Source of the DNA: an uncultured Ruminococcus sp.
GTDB lineage: Bacteria; Bacillota; Clostridia; Lachnospirales; Lachnospiraceae
DNA length: 64,000 nucleotides
Assembly (NCBI GenBank): GCA_946494335.1
Contig: CAMMBV010000010.1
Coordinates: forward strand, 1-64,000
Direction of reading: 5' to 3'
In this document: one piece after another, positions 8,285 through 17,278 of the stretch
How the letters are laid out: each line of letters starts with the position of its first letter
Numbering within the stretch: position 1 is the first letter of the stretch
Translations under genes and position numbers: made by a program
Notes under the pieces: generated by a model
Databases searched by the model: none
What the model saw: only the letters and a program-made list of their open reading frames with translations
Told to the model about the DNA's origin: nothing

Positions 8285-9379
8285 ATGACGCAGGTGATTG
8301 CCAGTCCCAGCAGATATATTCAGGGAAAAGGAGAAATCAAAAATCTGTGCAGGTATGCTGCCAGTTATGGAAAGAAACTGTGTATTCTGACCAGCGCTTC
8401 CGGACGGAAAAGGGTGGAAGATCAGATTATGTCCGGTCAGAAGGATACAGGCGTAGAAATTCAGTTTGAGGTTTTTAACGGCGAGTGCTGTATGACGGAA
8501 ATAGACCGGATTAAAGATATCCTGGAAGCGTCAGGATGTGATATGATTGCCGGTGTGGGAGGCGGAAAGATCCATGACACGGCAAAGGCAGCTGGGTACT
8601 ATACAGGAGTTCCCGTTCTGATTGTTCCGACCATCGCATCTACGGACGCGCCATGCAGCGCATTGTCGGTGATTTACACGGATAACGGCGTATTTGAAAA
8701 GTATCTGTTTCTTCCTGCCAGCCCCAATGTGGTGATGGTGGATACGGATATTGTAAGTAAGGCGCCGGCGCGGCTGCTGGTCTCCGGCATGGGAGATGCA
8801 CTGGCTACCTATTTTGAAGCCAGGGCCTGCAGTCAGTCCAACGCAGATAACTGTGTGGGAGGAAAATGCACCCGCGCAGCCATGGCACTGGCAGAACTTT
8901 GTTATGATACTTTGATGGAATACGGTCTGAATGCAGCCATTGCAGCCGATGAAAAGGTGTGTACGAAAGCAGTGGAAGCTGTTATTGAAGCCAATACCTA
9001 TCTTTCCGGCATTGGTTTTGAAAGCGGCGGTCTGGCAGGAGCACATGCCATCCATAACGGTTTGACAGCCATTGAGGCTACTCACGAGATGTATCATGGA
9101 GAGAAGGTTGCCTTTGGAACCCTGGTGCAGCTGGTTCTGGAAAATGCGGACAGTGAGGAAATCGAAGAAGTGGTGGAATTCTGTCAGGCGGTGGGGCTTC
9201 CCACTACACTGGAAGAGCTGGGAATCCGGGAGATTAAACCGGAGGAGATCATGGAAGTGGCCAGACTGGCGGCGGCGGAAGAGGATACCCTTTCTAATAT
9301 GCCCTTTGCCGTTACGCCGGATGATGTGTACGCGGCTATTCTGGCTGCGGATGCCATCGGAAGAAGTTATATGGAATAG
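8285..9379 (+). CDS. gldA: Glycerol dehydrogenase family, zinc/iron-type
   Basis: A 364-residue iron-containing-alcohol-dehydrogenase-fold protein of the GldA group (NAD+-dependent oxidation of glycerol to dihydroxyacetone). The GGGKIHDTAK nucleotide motif is near residue 93, TIASTDAPCSALSVIY near 117, GDALATYFEA (metal aspartate) near 171, and the two histidine ligands occur in AGAHAIHNGL and EMYHGEKVAFG (near 254 and 271). AGGAGG lies 8 nt upstream. Fourth in the betaine-type operon. Related diol dehydrogenation cannot be excluded. Confidence 0.9.
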   Translation: MTQVIASPSRYIQGKGEIKNLCRYAASYGKKLCILTSASGRKRVEDQIMSGQKDTGVEIQFEVFNGECCMTEIDRIKDILEASGCDMIAGVGGGKIHDTAKAAGYYTGVPVLIVPTIASTDAPCSALSVIYTDNGVFEKYLFLPASPNVVMVDTDIVSKAPARLLVSGMGDALATYFEARACSQSNADNCVGGKCTRAAMALAELCYDTLMEYGLNAAIAADEKVCTKAVEAVIEANTYLSGIGFESGGLAGAHAIHNGLTAIEATHEMYHGEKVAFGTLVQLVLENADSEEIEEVVEFCQAVGLPTTLEELGIREIKPEEIMEVARLAAAEEDTLSNMPFAVTPDDVYAAILAADAIGRSYME

Positions 9380-9407
9380 AAAGGTTTTTCACTCGAGGAA
9401 AACTGAT

Positions 9408-10208
9408 ATGGAATATATTGAGAACGCTTTTATTTGGGCGGCGGAACAATTCGCCGCAGCTTACCGCTGGATCGGTATTCAGGTCATCCCTCGCTGGAAT
9501 AGCCTGGCCTATTCTCACGATATGCTCATTATGTTCGGAAGTTTTTTGGTGTTGGTTCTGGGGGTGGGGCTGCTGTTTGTTCACGATCCCTACTGGAAGA
9601 GGCATCCGGACAAACAGTATGCCTGGTTGGAGAAAGACGAGGGTGCATGGATTAGTTACTATAAGATTTTCATTAAGGCTTTTTATTATCCCATGCTGGT
9701 GTATGTATTCCTGATGAATTCTCCATTTTCATCAATCTCCCTGCTGGAACCGACGGAAACATTTTTCTTCCGTTTTCGGGAGTTGCAGGAGGCGACACAG
9801 CTGGTATTGGCCATGTTGTTGTTACGGTTTGTGGGAGTTACAGTCAGCCACCTGATACGGCTGCGAATTTTCGGACTGCTGCGGTTTTGGATACATACCC
9901 TGAGCTGTATTATTTTGGGCACCTATCTTCAAGTTCTGCTCATGTTTATTTCTGACTTGGGGGATTCCAATTTATTGCTGCTGATCCCGGTGCTAATTAT
10001 CAAATTCTTGATCTCCACCATTCCAATGGTGTATTTCTGGATATTTATGTGGCTGCCTCTTTATGAGCTGGTGATGCCTATTGTGTCTCTGCCTCTGGCG
10101 ATCATTGGAGGTATCGTCAACGGTATGCAGGAGGATCACCAAAATTTTTTGGATTGGGTGAAGGAAAAGCATTTTTTCTCATATCTGCTGTTCTTCTTCT
10201 GGGATTAG
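9408..10208 (+). CDS. Integral membrane protein of unknown function
   Basis: A 266-residue protein, not recognised. It has an N-terminal amphipathic segment, a helix near residues 45-62, a charged loop (HDPYWKRHPDKQYAWLEKDEG) and then about five more hydrophobic helices, ending in aromatic residues (SYLLFFFWD). The start at 9408 has CGAGGAAA upstream and lies 28 nt after gldA; the frame is open further upstream only as an accident of the gldA coding sequence. Probably the last gene of the operon, before the terminator at 10255. Confidence 0.75.
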   Translation: MEYIENAFIWAAEQFAAAYRWIGIQVIPRWNSLAYSHDMLIMFGSFLVLVLGVGLLFVHDPYWKRHPDKQYAWLEKDEGAWISYYKIFIKAFYYPMLVYVFLMNSPFSSISLLEPTETFFFRFRELQEATQLVLAMLLLRFVGVTVSHLIRLRIFGLLRFWIHTLSCIILGTYLQVLLMFISDLGDSNLLLLIPVLIIKFLISTIPMVYFWIFMWLPLYELVMPIVSLPLAIIGGIVNGMQEDHQNFLDWVKEKHFFSYLLFFFWD

Positions 10209-10254
10209 GAGCTCATGGAAGCGGAAAGCGCTGTAAGTTCATAGAACTAATTTG

Positions 10255-10284
10255 AATAAGCTCGCTTGTGGCGAGCTTATTTTT
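10255..10284. terminator. Bidirectional terminator
   Basis: AATAAGCTCGC (10255-10265) pairs with GCGAGCTTATT (10271-10281) around a 5-nt loop, then TTT. It lies between convergent genes. A very similar hairpin stands at 56089-56116. Confidence 0.75.
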
Positions 10285-10289
10285 GGCGG

Positions 10290-10832
10290 TTAAATATCCA
10301 GCTGTGAAAAGTCTATGGACAGGTCCTTATAGATTCCGGCTTTTACCGTATCTGTAAAAGCATACTCTTCGGTATCATTCGTTTCAAAATTCCAGAGGGT
10401 GATTCTTTTTTTATCCGGATCGATAATCCAGTATTCCCGAACACCGGCCGAACGGTATTTAAACAATTTGATGAAGTAATCCATACGTCTGCTGCCGGGG
10501 GATACAATTTCAATTATCCAGTCTGGCGCGCCATGGCATCCTCTGTCATCCAACTTGTTTTTATCGCAGACAACAGATATGTCAGGTTCTACATAGGTAT
10601 CATTGCTTTTATCCAGGTATACGGCGAATGGGGCAACATTAACTTCACATAATCCGTGTTTTTCTTTAATGTAACGGTTTAAAACGGTGCTCAGTTCGAT
10701 GATAAAGCGCTGGTGAATTCTGCCTGGAGGAGCCATATAATAAATCTGGCCGTCAATCAGTTCTGCCCGCTCGCCTTCCGGCAGATTATAAATATCTTCC
10801 ACAGTATAAGTTTGTTCTCTGGGCAATGGCAT
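10290..10832 (-). CDS. Uma2 family (DUF820) PD-(D/E)XK nuclease-like protein
   Basis: A 180-residue protein of the Uma2/DUF820 family, a restriction-nuclease-like fold. Visible motifs are ELIDGQIYYM (residues about 23-32), the core YVEPDISVVCD and DWIIEIVSPGSR (D...E-x-V with Ser in place of the usual lysine region). REYWIID follows. The start at 10832 is chosen for AAAGGA upstream; an ATG 18 nt earlier precedes that site. Such genes are scattered and often accessory; the biological role is unknown. Confidence 0.85.
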   Translation of the reverse strand: MPLPREQTYTVEDIYNLPEGERAELIDGQIYYMAPPGRIHQRFIIELSTVLNRYIKEKHGLCEVNVAPFAVYLDKSNDTYVEPDISVVCDKNKLDDRGCHGAPDWIIEIVSPGSRRMDYFIKLFKYRSAGVREYWIIDPDKKRITLWNFETNDTEEYAFTDTVKAGIYKDLSIDFSQLDI

Positions 10833-10950
10833 AATAACACATCCTTTCATGGCTGCAGTGTTAGCAGGCAGTCACAGTATTATTCTTATAATTTCATCAT
10901 AGTTATTTTTTCTGTACTTTGCAACTGCTTTTTTCTGTGAACCGGGGTTT

Positions 10951-13053
10951 TCAGAGGTTCAGTACACGAAACATTTTTTTCAGCGTGAACCGATATACCA
11001 GCCAGATAATGGCGGCAAATACTGCCAGCATGGCAAGACATCCCAGAAGTCCGTATATTTCTGAAGAAGTGATCCTTCCGTCGTTGGCGAACATGATCAT
11101 ACCGTATAAAAGATACATGATGCTAAGTCCAACGGCGGCAGGGACGGAAAATACCTTAGATGCCTGTCTCTTTACTTCTTTCAGAAGAAAACGGGGCGAG
11201 GCTCCCAGCCGTTTCAGATCTTCAAAAACGTAGCGGTTGTTAATGGAGATGGTAATACAGCGTGTATAGCCGATGATCATGGCCGCCATCATACAGATGA
11301 TGGCGATAAACAAAAACATCATCAGAAAAACGGCAAAGGTATTGACAAAATCCTGTTGGTCCAGACTGCGGAACAGGGGCATATATTTCCAGTATAGCCG
11401 GAATTCAGAGGAATCTCTCTGGTCAAAGGAGATTCCGGTCATATCCTCTGTGTCGCCCCAGTAAATCTCCTGGTTTTTATTGGCCGCAATTTTAGCGACT
11501 CTGTCATAATACTCAGGTATCTCGCAGCCGGAGTCTGTGGAGTCTACAATCCGATTAAAAAGTTCGTCGGCAAAGGAAAAGCTGTCGGCGCCTTCTGGAT
11601 TGAAAAATATCATGGTTTCCTGCCACTCATGGGTCAGACCCTGTGAGATCTGTGCGTAATCCTGATCGTCCAGTACATAATAGGAGATGATACCGGATAA
11701 ATCATCATAGTGAATATAATCTCCAAAAACTACTTCCAGTTCTTTTTCCGTAACCATATTGGTCAGTTTTGTGATGTTGGACCGTAAAGTAGAAGAATGC
11801 ATTTCTTCTTTGTTTGTCACGGCGCAGTAGATGCCGGAGGGAATATCCACTGACAGTCCGGTAAGTTTCTCGAAATTGCTTTCGGAAAAGAAGTTTGCTT
11901 CGTTCAGCAAAGAAGTGTATTCATAATGAAATTTTCCATTTTCCTCTTCTATCATTTCCTGCCCGTCTGTCCCCAGATTAATGAAAGGAGCAGATGACCA
12001 GTCTTTGATGGTAAGTCCGTGCTTTCCGGCCAGTTCTTCTATTTCCTGCCGGGTCGGCAGTTCCTGGTCCTGCCGGTAATGGTAAATGTAACTGTTGGTT
12101 CGGGAACTGCTTTCCATGGAGCTGGAAATCCAGATCATGGGCAGATAAAATATGGCGAAGCATCCCCCGGCGATTAAAACTGTGATGACCAGCATGTTGT
12201 TGACCGTCTGTTTTCCCTGAAATTTCATCATGCTTCTGGCGATCAGCCCTTTGTAGGTTTTCTTTTTTAATCCCCACCCGTGAACCACTGTGTGAAGCAG
12301 AATCATGTACAGCCCGATAAAAATGGGGGCATAAAGAAGATTGGTCCATGCCGGCGGATATTGATGCAGAACCTGGATAAAAAAGTTGCTTTTGCCATAA
12401 CCCAGTACAGCGCCGGCCAGAAGAAGGAGAATTCCTGCATATCCGTACCAGGATTTTACATTCCGGACGGGTTCACTTTTATGCGCTTCATTGATGATAT
12501 CCATGACATTGGCTCTCTTTAAAAAGCGCAGTCCCAGAAGAAATATTAAAAAGGAGGATACGATCAGGAAGATCAGGGAAACAAAGAGACAACGCAAGTC
12601 AAAATACAGAGTCATCTCACTGCTCTTGACAAAAAGCTGAAATATTTTCCAGATGCAAAAGGCAAAGGGAATGCCAAGCGCGGTCCCGGCGATGGAGGAA
12701 CATCCGCCCATCAGCAATACTTCTGTCAGTAAAGATTTTTTAAGGGTTCTTCTGGGTGTTCCAAGTGCAATAAAAAGGCCGGTTTCCCTGGCTTTCGTGC
12801 GGTAAAACAGGCTGGCTGCGTAAACGGTAAATACAATACAGCCAAAGCAGGAGAGAACAAAAACGGCAATCATCTGCTTTCTGCTGTCCCCGCCTTCCGG
12901 AAGAACTGTAAGTACAGTGGGGGAGAACATCATGGCAGAATAGGCGGTGATCAAAAGAAGAGCCATGAAGCTGCAGATCATGTAAAGTATGTAATTCTTC
13001 CAGTTGTATTTCCTTAATTTCCGGCATATATTATGCATTTCCAACATTTTCAT
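10951..13053 (-). CDS. FtsX-like ABC transporter permease (BceB type)
   Basis: A permease of about 700 residues with FtsX-fold membrane segments: one helix near residue 20, a group of helices between about 55 and 310, a large extracytoplasmic domain (about 315-545, with many Ser/Thr/Asp) and three C-terminal helices. This layout is that of BceB/VraG, which export or sense antimicrobial peptides. The start region overlaps the end of the ATPase gene by 23 nt. The divergent two-component system at 14022 is its likely regulator. Confidence 0.88.
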   Translation of the reverse strand: MKMLEMHNICRKLRKYNWKNYILYMICSFMALLLITAYSAMMFSPTVLTVLPEGGDSRKQMIAVFVLSCFGCIVFTVYAASLFYRTKARETGLFIALGTPRRTLKKSLLTEVLLMGGCSSIAGTALGIPFAFCIWKIFQLFVKSSEMTLYFDLRCLFVSLIFLIVSSFLIFLLGLRFLKRANVMDIINEAHKSEPVRNVKSWYGYAGILLLLAGAVLGYGKSNFFIQVLHQYPPAWTNLLYAPIFIGLYMILLHTVVHGWGLKKKTYKGLIARSMMKFQGKQTVNNMLVITVLIAGGCFAIFYLPMIWISSSMESSSRTNSYIYHYRQDQELPTRQEIEELAGKHGLTIKDWSSAPFINLGTDGQEMIEEENGKFHYEYTSLLNEANFFSESNFEKLTGLSVDIPSGIYCAVTNKEEMHSSTLRSNITKLTNMVTEKELEVVFGDYIHYDDLSGIISYYVLDDQDYAQISQGLTHEWQETMIFFNPEGADSFSFADELFNRIVDSTDSGCEIPEYYDRVAKIAANKNQEIYWGDTEDMTGISFDQRDSSEFRLYWKYMPLFRSLDQQDFVNTFAVFLMMFLFIAIICMMAAMIIGYTRCITISINNRYVFEDLKRLGASPRFLLKEVKRQASKVFSVPAAVGLSIMYLLYGMIMFANDGRITSSEIYGLLGCLAMLAVFAAIIWLVYRFTLKKMFRVLNL

Positions 13054-13789
13054 CACCACTCATTTCTTTGATTTTGTTGAGGAGATCATCGTGGAATTTG
13101 GCGCGTTCGGATTTTCTTTCCAGGACTTCCCGGACAACGCCGTCGGCCAGAAGTATAACCCGGTCACAAAAAGAAGCGGAAAAACTGTCATGTGTGACCA
13201 TAAATACGGTGGCGCCAAGCGTATCCCTGGCTTCGCAGAATGCGTTGATTACAGTGCGGCTGGATTTGGAGTCCAGATTTCCAGTGGGTTCATCTGCCAG
13301 TATCAGCAAAGGGGAATTGATCAGCGCCCGGGCAATGGCCGTCCTCTGGCGTTCGCCTCCGGAGATATCCGCCGGGAATTTATCCTGAATGTGCTGGATG
13401 GAGAAAAGCTTCAGAAGTTGGTCTGCCAAAGATTCTCCTTCTTTTCCCACCCGGCCCTTGATAATACGGGGCAGCAGGATATTTTCCCGGACGGTAAGGC
13501 CGTCCAGCAGCATAAAGTCCTGGAAGACAAATCCCAGCTTTTCATTTCTGACTCTGGCCAGCTTTTCTTCCGTCAGATCGGACAACTCCTGGCCGCCCAG
13601 AGTAATTTTTCCCTCATCAAAGGGAATGTAGCAGGAGATACAGTTAAGCAGAGTGCTTTTTCCGGAACCGGAGGGGCCCATGACGGCGATGAATTCTCCC
13701 TGGCTGACGCTGAAAGTGACTCCTTTTAATACTTCATAATTGTTCATCCCCACACGATAAGATTTGTGAAGGTTGTTTACGTAGAGCAT
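13031..13789 (-). CDS. ABC transporter ATP-binding protein (BceA/MacB type)
   Basis: A 252-residue ATPase with Walker A GPSGSGKST (near residue 39), signature ISGGERQR (near 143) and Walker B LLILADEPT (near 163). It partners the large FtsX-type permease encoded next. AAGGAGG stands upstream of the ATG. The closest functional class is peptide-antibiotic detoxification or lipoprotein-type MacB export; the former fits the BceAB-like permease better. Confidence 0.92.
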   Translation of the reverse strand: MLYVNNLHKSYRVGMNNYEVLKGVTFSVSQGEFIAVMGPSGSGKSTLLNCISCYIPFDEGKITLGGQELSDLTEEKLARVRNEKLGFVFQDFMLLDGLTVRENILLPRIIKGRVGKEGESLADQLLKLFSIQHIQDKFPADISGGERQRTAIARALINSPLLILADEPTGNLDSKSSRTVINAFCEARDTLGATVFMVTHDSFSASFCDRVILLADGVVREVLERKSERAKFHDDLLNKIKEMSGDENVGNA

Positions 13790-13878
13790 ATGAAATCCTC
13801 CTTTTTGTTGTATGGTTGTAAAAATAGCTTATCATATCAGGAAGGATACGGATGGCGTCATGTCACTTTCGGCCTGTT

Positions 13879-13922
13879 TAATGTAACGATTGGCGTGGAT
13901 GTGCAGATAATGTAACAAATGG
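13879..13922 (+). promoter_or_regulatory. Direct repeat upstream of the LytTR regulator gene
   Basis: TAATGTAACGATTGG (13879-13893) and TAATGTAACAAATGG (13908-13922) agree at 13 of 15 positions and are 29 bp apart. LytTR proteins bind direct repeats, so this is a candidate site for the regulator at 14022, placed between it and the divergent ABC operon. Confidence 0.5.
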
Positions 13923-14021
13923 TATCCTGTGTGTAATCTTTGGCACGGTTCTGTCTTGTGAAGTAAGTCCGGGAATGGTAAGCTTAAAGACAGATGAAAG
14001 GAGACAGGTGAGGATTTATTT

Positions 14022-14738
14022 ATGATACGGATCGGTATTTGTGATGATGAGAACAGCGCAAGGGAGGCGCTGCGCTTTCAGATCGAGAGACTGACAGAGG
14101 ATGGAACGGAGGAGATTGTCTATGAATTTTCTTCGGGAAAAGGGGCGGTAAGATGGCTGAAGAATCATCCCGGCGAAATAGATCTTTTGTTTCTGGATGT
14201 GGAAATGCCCCGGATGTCGGGCATCATAGCAGCAGAAGAAATACGAAAATTCGACAAAAATCTGCTGATTGTATTTGTGACCGGGTATGAAGATTTTGTT
14301 TTTGAAGGGTACCGGGTACAGGCGTTGGATTATCTGATCAAGCCTGCGAAGGATGAAAAACTTCTGGATGTGATAAAAAGAGCGCGGAAAAAGACGGACA
14401 GTGCCAGGAATGAACAGATCATCGTACAGAATACGGAAGGAATTTACCGGTTGTTCTGTTCGGATATTTTATACTGCTACAGTCAAAAGCGTAAGGTTTT
14501 TCTGGTTTTGAAAGGAAAAGAGATATCCTGTTATGGAAAGCTGGATGAGATGGCGGACAGGCTGGGGAAAAAGTTCGTCAGAATTCATCAGAGATATCTG
14601 GTGAACTCTGATTATGTAGAATACGTGGGCAGCAGCTATATAAAAGTGGGAGAAAAGGAGCTTCCCATCAGCAGATCCATGAAGATGGAGGCTGCCACAA
14701 AGCTGGCCAGACTGATGCTGGAGGAAGTGAAAAAATGA
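14022..14738 (+). CDS. LytTR-family response regulator
   Basis: A 238-residue response regulator. The receiver domain (residues 1-120) has acidic residues DDE near 9, phospho-aspartate in LLFLDVEMP near 58, and the conserved lysine in YLIKPA near 109. The C-terminal LytTR DNA-binding domain (about 135-235) has FVRIHQRYLVN. The start is preceded by GTGAGGA. It overlaps the kinase gene by ATGA and faces the ABC exporter genes. Confidence 0.95.
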   Translation: MIRIGICDDENSAREALRFQIERLTEDGTEEIVYEFSSGKGAVRWLKNHPGEIDLLFLDVEMPRMSGIIAAEEIRKFDKNLLIVFVTGYEDFVFEGYRVQALDYLIKPAKDEKLLDVIKRARKKTDSARNEQIIVQNTEGIYRLFCSDILYCYSQKRKVFLVLKGKEISCYGKLDEMADRLGKKFVRIHQRYLVNSDYVEYVGSSYIKVGEKELPISRSMKMEAATKLARLMLEEVKK

Positions 14739-15973
14739 ATGGATTCATTTATGTACTGAACTGGATCGTCTCCATTGCAAATTCATTTTTCTGTTATTGC
14801 GTGGTAGGACGCCTTCTGACGGTAAAAAGAGCCTGGTTTTTCAAGGTATTGTTGTTCGTCGGATGTTCGCTGATGTCGGATATGGTTATTTTTATAGGAG
14901 ATATGGTAAATCTGCCTCCTACCTTGTTGATCTTTTTTGCGGCTGTTTTCCTCTGTTGTGAAAATGGCAGTCTTCAGAAAATGGCAGTGGGAATTATGAT
15001 TGCGGGAAGTGCTTTTGGATTTAACGCCTTGATGGACACCTATTTTTATCCTGCTGTCAGAATAGATCGTGTGGTATTTTGGGCCTTTTTGCTGATTCTG
15101 GTTTGTCTTCTGATCCGTGATGTGGATTATGAGCTGACGCCGGGCTATTGGAAACTGTTGATTTTTCTTTCGCTGCCCTCTCTGGGAGTAGTGACAGCCG
15201 TTGTTTTGATGCAGCCGTACCGCTATCAGATTAAGGGTGTGGAAGCGATGAATCAGGTATTGCTTTTTATAGCTTTGATATCCATCATCGGCCTTTTGTG
15301 GACCATGACTTTGATGGTGAAGTTTCAAAAGGCGGAACGCCAGAGACAGTTTTACGAGATGAGCCAGATTTATTATAAAAATCTGGAGCAGCAGCAATTT
15401 GAAGTGCGCAAGCTTCGCCATGATATGATGAATCATTTCCATACGCTGCTTTCCCTGCCTCTGGAAGAAAAGGATGGGTATATCCGGGAGCTGGTAAGGG
15501 ATCCGGGCGTTTCAAGAAGTATATCCTTTTGTAAAAACAAAGTGGTAAATATCGTGATGAACAGTAAGGCGGCAGCGGCGGCCGGGGAAAACATATCCAT
15601 TGACTGCAGCCTTGATATTCCGGAAAAAGCCGGTGTGGATCAGGCGGATCTTTGCACACTGTTTGGCAACAGTCTGGATAACGCCATAGAAGCGTGCCGA
15701 AAACTGAAAAGTCGGGAAAAAGAAATCCAAATCAGCGCCAGGTGCCAAAAAGGACTTCTGGTTTTTCAGATCAGTAATCCCCTGGAGGAAGCTTTGAAAA
15801 TCGAAAATGGTAAAGTAAAGACATCCAAAGAAGATAAAGACAGGCATGGGTATGGTCTTGAAAGTATCCGGAAGATTTCAGAAAGATATGACGGACATAT
15901 GGAGATTCAGACGTCAGAGGATACTTTCACTCTTTTGGTGTGGATGAAGGAAAAAGAGCAGGATCATAAATAA
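14735..15973 (+). CDS. GHKL sensor histidine kinase (AgrC-like)
   Basis: A 412-residue membrane kinase with about six helices in residues 1-200, then a coiled linker, the H box VRKLRHDMMNHF (His near 231), the N box NSLDNAIEAC (near 312) and the G box HGYGLESI (near 370). This is the AgrC/peptide-sensing architecture. With its LytTR partner and the BceAB-like exporter it probably senses a peptide or envelope stress; the signal is not visible. Confidence 0.92.
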   Translation: MNGFIYVLNWIVSIANSFFCYCVVGRLLTVKRAWFFKVLLFVGCSLMSDMVIFIGDMVNLPPTLLIFFAAVFLCCENGSLQKMAVGIMIAGSAFGFNALMDTYFYPAVRIDRVVFWAFLLILVCLLIRDVDYELTPGYWKLLIFLSLPSLGVVTAVVLMQPYRYQIKGVEAMNQVLLFIALISIIGLLWTMTLMVKFQKAERQRQFYEMSQIYYKNLEQQQFEVRKLRHDMMNHFHTLLSLPLEEKDGYIRELVRDPGVSRSISFCKNKVVNIVMNSKAAAAAGENISIDCSLDIPEKAGVDQADLCTLFGNSLDNAIEACRKLKSREKEIQISARCQKGLLVFQISNPLEEALKIENGKVKTSKEDKDRHGYGLESIRKISERYDGHMEIQTSEDTFTLLVWMKEKEQDHK

Positions 15974-15974
15974 T

Positions 15975-15994
15975 GGGCCTCTTTTTGGAGGCCC
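15975..15994. terminator. Short GC-rich hairpin between convergent genes
   Basis: GGGCCTC (15975-15981) pairs with GAGGCCC (15988-15994). It lies between the kinase stop and the LacI stop and lacks a long T run, so it is probably a weak terminator for both. Confidence 0.5.
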
Positions 15995-15998
15995 AGAA

Positions 15999-17042
15999 TT
16001 AGAGATTTTGAGAACATACAATGGAAATCTGGGGATTATTGTCAAGATCAGGAGAATATTTGTCTTTGTGAAGATAATCCCGCAGATATATCAATGGCAG
16101 GTAGCCCTGACGAAAAAGATCCTGAGAAATGGAAAAATCAATATCGCCGCTTTTTAAAAGCGTCTGCGTATGTTCCGATATGTCATGGCATACTACGTGA
16201 ATTTCTCCTTTTCGTCCGGCAGCCTCCACGGCTTTGGTGCAGGCTGCAACGCTGCGGTTGGCCATATAGACAGCCTTAATATTCTTCTGCTCCTGAAGAG
16301 CCTGGGACACTTTCCGGTATGTCACCTGGTAATCATTATACGTTTCGATAACGGTGATCTGGCTGTCTTTAAATCCCACTTCACGGATGCGCTCCGTGAA
16401 TCCTTCCAGCCTGGAACGGTGGCCGTCAAATTCCAGATTCCCCACGGCGGCCAGAATCCGGGCGTCTTTTGTGATACATTTACTGATCAGTTCGGCGGCG
16501 ATGCGGCCGCTTTTTTTATAGTCCTGCCCCACGAAACAAAGCCGTCCGCTTTCCGGAAGGTCGGAATTGAAAGTGATAACCGGTATTCCTTCTTTTTGAA
16601 GCAGGGAAATTTTCCGGCATACTAAAGGATCGTTGACGGCACAGACCGCCAGTCCCTGTACATCCTGCTTTAGAAGATGTTCAAGATGAAGGAGTGTATC
16701 ATCGGGGATATCGGTACTGCATTCCTCCGTCACAATGGTGACATGGAATTCTGACAGTTCTTCTCTGGCAGCTTCGATGCCGTTTTCAATTTCCCATTTA
16801 AAGTGTCCGGACCAGTTGGGGAGCAGAACGCCCAGCTTTAACGGGGGATAATTCTTTTCGAACAATGTTCTCTGGTAAGAATCTCTCGGGGAGAGATAGC
16901 CGGTTTCCTTTAAAGCAGCTATTACTCTCTGATAGACAGCGGGACGTACGTGAGAACGATTATTTAAGACCCGGTCTACGGTTCCCCGGGAAACGCCGGC
17001 CATATCGGCAACCATCTGAATGGTAGGTTTTTTATTGGACAT
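15999..17042 (-). CDS. LacI family transcriptional regulator
   Basis: A 347-residue repressor. N-terminal HTH and hinge helix (TIQMVADMAGVSRGTVDRVLN, residues about 6-26) are followed by a periplasmic-binding-protein-like sugar domain (LKLGVLLPNW onward). The start at 17042 (MSNKKP) is chosen because the HTH then sits at the usual position and AAAGGA lies upstream; the frame stays open 57 nt further. Two GTGC-N4-GCAC operators stand before it and before the divergent gene, so it very likely represses both. Confidence 0.93.
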   Translation of the reverse strand: MSNKKPTIQMVADMAGVSRGTVDRVLNNRSHVRPAVYQRVIAALKETGYLSPRDSYQRTLFEKNYPPLKLGVLLPNWSGHFKWEIENGIEAAREELSEFHVTIVTEECSTDIPDDTLLHLEHLLKQDVQGLAVCAVNDPLVCRKISLLQKEGIPVITFNSDLPESGRLCFVGQDYKKSGRIAAELISKCITKDARILAAVGNLEFDGHRSRLEGFTERIREVGFKDSQITVIETYNDYQVTYRKVSQALQEQKNIKAVYMANRSVAACTKAVEAAGRKGEIHVVCHDISEHTQTLLKSGDIDFSISQDLFRQGYLPLIYLRDYLHKDKYSPDLDNNPQISIVCSQNL

Positions 17043-17084
17043 GGATGGTGATCCTTTCTGAAATTGTATCAATATTTCAAACAT

Positions 17085-17145
17085 TATGTGCGAATGCACA
17101 TATATTAACTATTTGGATTTTATCATATTACACAGTTTTTTACAA
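17085..17145 (-). promoter_or_regulatory. lacI-type gene promoter and operator O1
   Basis: On the minus strand: TTGTAA (17145-17140), a 17-bp spacer and TAAAAT (17122-17117), then the palindrome TATGTGC-GAAT-GCACATA (17085-17102) in the early transcribed region. This arrangement fits autorepression. Confidence 0.7.
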
Positions 17146-17192
17146 TGATTTTATCTAATATGGACAAAAAAGAGGAAATGAAAAAAGAAATA

Positions 17193-17238
17193 TTGACATA
17201 TCGGGAAAATGAATTTAAAATCAAAAGTGCAAAAGCAC
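17193..17238 (+). promoter_or_regulatory. Promoter and operator O2 of the hydroxypyruvate isomerase-like gene
   Basis: TTGACA (17193-17198), a 17-bp spacer and TAAAAT (17216-17221), followed by GTGC-AAAA-GCAC (17227-17238) at the expected transcription start. The core matches the operator in front of the LacI gene. Confidence 0.75.
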
Positions 17239-17278
17239 AAATAGAACAAAAGCACACGGCGAAGGTGGAGGAAGAAAA

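Noticed and set aside
8531-9097. A 188-codon minus-strand open frame inside the dehydrogenase gene
   Set aside because: It lies wholly within gldA, is rich in Cys/His with no family pattern and has no ribosome site; the plus-strand protein is clearly conserved.
9072-9407. Upstream extension of the membrane protein frame into gldA
   Set aside because: The added part is Arg/Trp rich, typical of a shifted reading of gldA; the ATG at 9408 has a ribosome site.
12280-13729. Plus-strand frames of 80-241 codons across the ABC genes
   Set aside because: They mirror the minus-strand permease and ATPase; the latter carry all ABC motifs.
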